Below are positions 57,516 to 64,000 of a stretch of 64,000 nucleotides of DNA, in pieces. This stretch comes from Ophiosphaerella korrae. Lineage: Eukaryota; Ascomycota; Dothideomycetes; Pleosporales; Phaeosphaeriaceae. How positions within the stretch are numbered: position 1 is the stretch's first letter; each line of letters opens with the position of its first letter. The position numbers were made by a program, and so were the translations under genes. The stretch is from assembly GCA_028456385.1 (NCBI GenBank), contig JALNQF010000221.1, forward strand, positions 1 to 64,000, given 5' to 3'. The notes under the pieces are model-generated. The model had not been told where the DNA came from, searched no databases, and saw only the letters and a program-made list of their open reading frames with translations.

Positions 57516-59856
57516 CACCGTTTGTAAGATAACTGCATAATCGTAGCACATATACCCTGTGTCCTTCAGGGCCTATGTCCGAATGATGCCATGAGACTAC
57601 TTTTGCGGCTCGATGCTCGTTCCTAGATGGCGTTCTAACACTAATAGATTGTAAATACATGGTGTGTCAGAACTTACAGAGATTAGTGTTAGGATATTTA
57701 AATTCCGCAAAGGATTTTAATAAAGACGTATAAACCTCAGCGAAAGCTTGAATAGAGGCCAATGCAGGAGGTAGGCTCGAGATCCGGGGTTTCGAGGTCT
57801 TCATACTCCTGCACAGTGTCCATCGCAAATACCTTCAAGCTTGTATCTGGGCCTATGAAACTCAACATAAATAACTTTGTAGGGTTTCATCCCGAGGGAA
57901 GCTCTGTTATAGCTGGAGCGTATGCCTAGGATGGTAATAAACAATACGATAGAGGAAGCTGTTTCGATAAGTGTCTTCGGCTTCAGCCGCATAGCATGAT
58001 CTTAGAGGAACTACCGATATGAGCGCAGGGTAAGCTTAGGTTATATATAATAGTTTAGAAGAATATACCTAGGCACGAAGTGAACACGAGTGTTAAGAGA
58101 TAGAGGTAACAGATTACAGGTAATATGTGATGAAAGGTATAATTTTTTATCTACGACGTAGTAGCAGATTATATATGACGTCGCACACTGCAAAGGGAGG
58201 CACCCAGGGTAGCGAGACAATTTTGTAACAAATACTCAAAATTCCGCTTCATCGTAAGAACGTTGTCCTAAGAATGTTGCAGTTGGTTCTACAGCATTCA
58301 CTCAATCTAATAGCAGCTTGTGACTGAGATCCTCGTGACGTTGTTGACACTATCAATGAATTTGTTGACACCCTTAATGGCCTGCGTGCCTCCCAACCTC
58401 TGCTTTTAAGGTCCTGGGAGGACCAATCGATATTTTGAATCACTGAAAATGGAGTCGTAGTCATAAGAATTGCATTCTTTGGGGCTCATTGCGATCGGCA
58501 GCTTATAGCTTTGTTCCGAGAGTTTCTCCATACCCTTCAGCAGTGGGAGAAATTGGCAGTATTTTATGATAATCCAGCGTAAGACCACTAACTCTGTCGT
58601 GGGACTCACATCGAGACGGGATAAGTTGCGAGTACTTTGAACTCAAATTGAATTTGTACCATGACAACGCTTACTTTTGAATACCCTTTAAAATAATAAT
58701 AAATTTTCTACCTTACAGATTAATCAGGTATTTTTAGGAGTAAATATTACTAATCTTTATGTATTCATTACAACTAATCAAGAAGGATGGCCTATCTAAC
58801 GCTATCAAGACTCCTCTATTGATAACAGTGCACTTTAGCTTCCTATAGACTTTGATATTGTTAATATATTCTATGTTACGTATTTGGCCAGGATATATTG
58901 ATTGGTGGTCCTTTTCAGCTGTGTAGCTGCTATGATAGATATGATTATGCGACGTTGCTACTCCTGGTGGGTACTTCCCTGGCGAGCGACTTCCGCATAT
59001 GGCTAGTACAAAACCATCTTTAATTAGTGTAATTTTCTCGGGGCTAAGCTTGTGGCTTCGAAGCCCTGTGGTTGCGTAAGCACTCTTGTTTCTGTCAACA
59101 GGCAAGGGATTACGTGGTAAAGCAGCTGTAATAGTCTCCTCTTGTAACTATAAAAAATTCTTATAAGATTAACGTCTATCTAAGGGTGTCGGGATGCGCG
59201 GTGTAACGGGGCGGGTTCTCACTTCGGAGCCTCGCAGTCCCGTAGACTTTATTCTATCAACATATACCTGACGATCTAATGCTCTTCAATGAATACTCTT
59301 TTGGCCTTTTAATCTCCGACAAGCCGTACTTTGACAGTGGCCATGTTTTTGACCAATGCATCGCCGTCTTCAAACGACTATTTGTCAACACTCCCCTATC
59401 CATGCGCTACTGAAGGGTTATCTGCAGAAACCGGAGGGTGCTGTGTATACTCAGATCTGGGAAGTTTATCTTTCTCAGCTCTAAAGGCTGATTTCGCGGC
59501 AGGCGGCCTGTAGTAGCGTACTCAGGTGTTTCTGTAAGCTGTTACAACTAATCTAACGCTACACTCGGTAGAAGAGCAGCTGTGGCTGAGGCTATAAGCT
59601 TTCTAGAAGCGTCTACAATTATCTGTTCAATCTGTCAGTGTCGGATCCACACGCCGTAAGCAATTCTGAGCTAACCTAGGTATTAGAATATTGACTCGAA
59701 CAGCGTAAGCCTAATCCTCTCTGTTGCAAGATACTCGAAATTTCGATGTGGTAATACAAGGACTATATATTCATATATATTACTATTCTCCCCTATGAAA
59801 TAGATGTAAAAGAAAAGAAGAGACAGACAAAAGACAATGGCATAGCATATGAAAAC
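57516..59856. other. Gene-free spacer with AT-rich patches
   Basis: No gene recognised. AT-rich patches lie near 58020-58190 and 58660-58760, possibly light RIP or old repeat remnants. A GC-rich stretch at 59186-59255 was examined for a tRNA and does not fold as one. Confidence 0.5.
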
Positions 59857-62699
59857 TTATCCAGGTTCAACGTTAATATTGCAGATCCATACTCTTCCAG
59901 AGCTAGTGCCTATACCAATTCTATCTCCGCACACAGCCGAGCATAACGCTCGATACTCTGATGGTAGCCATAGTATCTTATTACTGGCATATTCGATCCA
60001 TGTTCTATCTAAACTTAGACTTACCTTGGGGAAAAGAGGGTGTCCAGATTCTATAATGTCACGAGTGCTAGAGAGATCCTGGTTCCAAATAGGGATGGTA
60101 CCAATGTTAGTATAGAGATGAGAGCCGGTAGAATCAAAGAACAGATTATCAAAACGCTTGCCGATATCGAGCGTCTGCAGGCACGCGCCGCTGCTTGCGT
60201 CCCAGATCTTGACGGTCTCGTCGTCCGACGCCGATGCCAGCTTTGTCGAGTCTGGTGAGAAGGCTACTGAGTTGACAATATTGCTATGGCCATCAGGCGT
60301 CTGTAGGCACGCGCCGCTGCTTGCATCCCAGATCTTGACGGTCTCGTCGTCCGACGCCGATGCCAGCTTTGTCGAGTCTGGCGAGAAGGCTACTGAGTTG
60401 ACAATATCGCTATGACCCTCAAGCGTCTGTAAGCATGCACTCCACCCGTCACTCATAGGTGGCGTAATAGTGATATATTTGGGTTCCTCGTGTTGGAACA
60501 ATTGTCTAATAAGACTCCCTCTTGGGCTGAATAACAGTGCAGAGGTATACGTTTGAAGAGGGTAATTCTCAATCACTGCTTTATGATACGCAATGAAGCG
60601 ATATGCATCGTACACAAACTTAGTGAAGGCTGTTGCATAATCCCTTCCCTAGTTTAGAATTAGTATATTACACTCCAGCTTCTTTGCTTGAAACACACCT
60701 GAACTATCGAGTGTAGATTAGCAATCGATACTACGCCTTTTGCCACGCTTTTGCATAGACTAAGAGCTTCTAGCCAGTACAGATACTTCTCTCTTAGAAA
60801 CATATCTACAGCGCCCTTGTCCTGGATATCATTCTCGTAGTTTGCGGAAGACATTGGACGTGAGTCACTCAGATGGTCCACCCAGTAGATACACGAGTAG
60901 CGTGATGCTGCCAATGGATCAGGATTCGGCAGTTTGACCCTCGCGATAGAGTACCCTGGTGCTTTCAAACCATATATGTCCTGCTTCAAGGTAGTAGACA
61001 GAGTTTGAAGCGATCGAGCAAAGAGCCTGCGATGGACACCCTCCCTCCCGGATGGAAGAACTTCTTTAGCTGCACTATCAAGTAGAAAGTCTTTCACTGA
61101 CTGATGGACGAAATAGATTGTACCTTCCCGCAGTGTAAGAAAGGAGCCACAAAGGCCAATGATCTCCTGTATCGACTCCACGTCATCATTTAGATCTTCG
61201 TCTCCCATTAGAGTCGCCAGCTCTACCAGCGTGATTGGTCGGTATACGAGCATAACCGTGGCTAGCACCTGTTTGCAGACCTCAGCATCGTCATCTAAGT
61301 TGCTGATCTGCTGCATCATCCGATTGTACAAGGAGTCTAGTCCAGGTGGGAACGAGGCCAACTTCTTCAGCACATTCCGTTTCGTTGCCCGTTCGAGGTT
61401 CTGACATACCAGCGCTACCCAGAGAAAGGTGTCATCCGCATTCGACAGCAGATATTTTGACACAGCGCCTTGCGTCCTTTGATCGTAGTTCTTCCGCTGT
61501 GCAAGCTGAGACACTTTCTGTTGGATGAAAACACTGACAGCTGTCGACACGGACTCTGCGTTTAGCTCTAGGCTTAGCATTACCTTATGGCCCGCCCTCT
61601 CTAGCCGTCCTTCGATGTCTGGCCAGTTGCGGCTGGAGACGATCCACTTCACACGCGATGGCGCCGACGAATGGTCGACCACAAAGTCAAGTAGCTTCGG
61701 TAGATTGGCCACGCACTCGTCTAGCGCGTCGACGATAAGGTACGTAGTGCCTAGAATCGGGTCCCGCAGAACGTCTGCAACAATACTGGTTAAAGCCGCC
61801 CAGGCATTTGCATCTTCAAATAAAGATTTGCCTACGTAGTCGTACTTCCTGTAAACATGAGACACGAGTGACGGTTGCTGATCGACAAGCAAGTATAACA
61901 GCCCTCGCAGCACTGCTACAGCGGTATTGATGCGCGGGTCGGTAGCCTGGCAAAAAAAGTAAGAGATGCTGGGGGTCTTGCATGCTGTCTTCTGTAGTTC
62001 ATTTATGATGCCGCAGAGCAGCATTGTCTTGCCTTTGCCAGGGTCGCCTCTAATCCACAGCAGATGGCTGTCCGGGTCACTGCGCCATTGCTTGAAACTG
62101 GCATTAGCCAAAACCTAGCAGTATGCATCTGCCAATAGCCCGCCCTTAGTATCCTCAATTCGCCACTTGTCGTCGCGTGGATCCGTGTGGTGTAAGTCTT
62201 GGATACACCGTTTTCGCTGTTTGATCTGGTCCACAAGCCGGTCTCGCGCTTTAATCGCTCCTTCGCCGTAAAAAGGAGATAGATATACATCAAAAATGCC
62301 CAGTAGCGAATATATCTTATCCTCTTCAAGCGTCGTGTGCCTGTATACGTTCCACGAAAATCGCTCCTCGTCATCTAGCTGAGCTAGAGGAGCGCCTCGA
62401 AGGACTGCATCTGATATTCCTGTAATCTCATGGATTTGTTGTTGGAGAGATGTTTTGTCACCGAGCCTCACCCCTTTGCGATCGAAGAATTCGACCGACG
62501 CCGGAGCCAAAAGCTCTTGGAGCGTCCAGCCACGGGTAAACCATCTGCTATTTCGAAAGTCGGCGTCCCATAGCGACGCGCTCCCGCCTTCAGGGTTGGA
62601 AACGTCTGATAAGTACACATAGCATCGGGTTGCATTACTGTACCAGCGAAACATAGAATTGATAGCGTGCGACAATTCAGCCTTGTTTGTTTTGTTAAT
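59857..62699 (-). pseudogene. HET-NACHT-WD40 STAND (NLR-like) gene, N-truncated with a TAG
   Basis: From the 5' side: a partial HET domain (62699 to about 62300; ELSHAINSMFRWYSNA, SRWFTRGWTLQELLAP, YSLLGIFDVYLSPFYGEG), then NACHT (WIRGDPGKGKTMLL Walker A, TYLIVDALDEC Walker B), a winged-helix region, a GT-AG intron (60649-60698), and a short WD40 tail. The first ~60 residues of HET, including the usual YAILSHTWG, are missing; sequence upstream of 62699 only faintly resembles CCIDK and contains a stop. An in-frame TAG at 62115-62117 stands where relatives have Trp between HET and NACHT. Related genes (het-d/het-e/HNWD) control heterokaryon incompatibility: WD repeats sense the ligand, NACHT oligomerises, HET triggers cell death. 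Two WD units are almost identical at DNA level. It abuts the AT-rich block at 62.93 kb. Confidence 0.85.
60184..60435 (-). repeat. Two near-identical 126-bp WD40 repeat units
   Basis: Units 60310-60435 and 60184-60309 each encode 42 residues (CLQTxxGHSxIVNSVAFSPD...VKIWDASSGA) and differ at only a handful of bases. A third, degenerate unit follows. Such DNA-level identity between WD repeats marks recent unequal exchange or conversion in fungal NLR genes. Confidence 0.9.
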
Positions 62700-62929
62700 G
62701 CAAACTCAACCTATACTTGCGACAACATCGACTTTGTTCAACTGCTTACGCGACCTGTAATTTTTACTACTTAGCTTATTTTTCAGATTGTGTATGATCC
62801 CTTCGTCCAATATTTAAAACTACCTATTTCTAGGAACTTTGGTGGAGGCACATCCCTGTCGTCAGACCGCTCAGGCTCGGGGGTCCCAAATTAACCCCCC
62901 CCCTCTTCTCACTCATGTAAGAGAAGTAA
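62700..62929. other. Border between NLR relic and AT-rich block
   Basis: A short transition containing a C run (about 62897-62905) after ggtcccaaattaa. No gene. The missing 5' part of the HET domain should be here but is not recognisable. Confidence 0.5.
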
Positions 62930-64000
62930 AAATAACTTGCTAGCTATAGATAAGCTTACTTGCAGCTATAAAATAACTACCTTCCTACTTAACTAGTCCT
63001 TAGTATTCTTAGTACTCCTCTTAAACTATTACAGCTATAGACGCCTATCTTAAAAGCCTCGTTTCTTTAGAATAACTATCTAATACTAGACGCCCTAAAT
63101 TATAGACTAATAAAAGGTTAATAGAAGAGAGTCTTGTAAAAGTTTAAAAATACCTAGCTACTCTAGTTAATAAAGATATTCTTGTTAAAGATAGGAGTAA
63201 AGCCTATTATTAATAGCTTATAAGAACTTAGAATAAGTAAGTAAAACTATACTCTAAGATACTATTAAAGACTAATATAATAATTAAGGTTCTTTAATAT
63301 ACGCAAAATAAACCTAAATATAATTTAGTAAGGGCTTTACCTTAGAAATCCTATAGCTATTATATAGAGTAAGGCTTACTTATTAGATTATATTAAAAGT
63401 TATATAAGAAAAGTATAAAGAAAAGAGAATACTTAATAGTATAAGTATAGTCTTTACTATATAGCGTACCTTAATTAAAGAAGCTAACTTTATAGTTTTA
63501 AGAGATAAGAGGCGTAAAGAGCTAATTTTAGGTAATAAATAGAGGCTTTAATTTTATAACTATAATACTAAACTACTTTTTTTATTAATTAGTATTTTTA
63601 AAATCTCTAAAGTAAGTACTATACACTAATAAATAATAAGATCCTTATTACCTAACTTTTTAAAGTAAATTTAGTCTAACTTAGTAGTAGAATATAGCTT
63701 CTTAAAGGAAATTATATTTAAGAAGCTAGAAGTAATAGCTAAAGATACTATTATCTTTCTTTAAACTCTCTAGAAGTATATAGCTAAATTAGGAATTAAT
63801 ATAGAAGAGTAGATTATATTTTATACTAATATTCTCTTCTTAGTAATAAGTAGCTTCTAGCCTAGTACTCTTAGAAATATTTACTATAAAGATATTCTAC
63901 TCTCTATAATATAAGATCTAGTAGATACTAAGAAGCTAAAGTATATATTAACTATTATAATTTTAAGAAATAAGCTTAAGAATTTACTTTATATTAAGAG
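62930..64000. repeat. AT-rich RIP-type block (second)
   Basis: Composition switches abruptly at about 62930 to the same TA-rich, CpA/TpG-poor sequence as the left block, with no open frames. It continues beyond the window. No retroelement motif could be identified in this short piece. Confidence 0.85.

Noticed and set aside
59186..59255. GC-rich segment with a tRNA-like look
   Set aside because: No cloverleaf with A and B boxes could be drawn.
1..64000. CRISPR arrays, prokaryotic operons, phage or integrative elements
   Set aside because: Introns, gene families and RIP show a fungal nuclear genome; no regularly spaced repeat array was seen.

Overview
This window looks like a filamentous ascomycete chromosome. 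A Dothideomycete (Pleosporales-like) origin is likely by gene content, but that is inference. Introns are short (about 41-180 bp) with GT/GC...CTAAC-like...AG signals. The repeat DNA is converted into TA-rich sequence depleted of CpA and TpG, the footprint of repeat-induced point mutation (RIP).

Layout: (1) 1 to ~16.6 kb is an AT-rich, essentially ORF-free block of RIP-ruined LTR retrotransposons: a Ty3/Gypsy chromovirus relic (about 0.5-3.9 kb) and an 11.2-kb element with paired 253-bp LTRs (5076-5328 and 16046-16298). Inside the second lies an intact-looking, un-RIPped 431-bp solo LTR with a perfect TATAA target duplication. (2) 16.6-24.8 kb is a decaying border with an F-box gene lacking an obvious start and an O-methyltransferase pseudogene. 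(3) 24.8-46.8 kb is the healthy gene-dense core: IQGAP-like scaffold, IMP dehydrogenase, Nudix hydrolase, HSPA12-like Hsp70 ATPase with 11 introns, a single-pass membrane protein, a hypothetical protein, an RNase III-like gene broken by a stop, a PRISE-like reductase and a fungal 7-TM rhodopsin-like protein. (4) 46.8-62.7 kb is accessory: a GMC oxidoreductase pseudogene, two MITE-like TA-flanked inverted-repeat elements, an intact chitin deacetylase with a hevein domain, a hypothetical pseudogene with CAG-to-TAG stops, and an N-truncated HET-NACHT-WD40 (STAND/NLR) gene with nearly identical WD repeats. (5) 62.93-64 kb is again RIP-type AT-rich DNA.

The pattern is a two-compartment genome: housekeeping genes (GTP synthesis by IMPDH, cytokinesis by IQGAP) in the core, and self-recognition, secondary-metabolism and secreted-enzyme genes near the AT-rich blocks. 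The accessory genes at both edges carry nonsense and frameshift lesions, and several stops are of CpA-to-TpA type. Exon structures were derived by hand from splice signals and reading phase; every full model listed closes in frame. No tRNA, rRNA, CRISPR or prokaryotic-type element was recognised.
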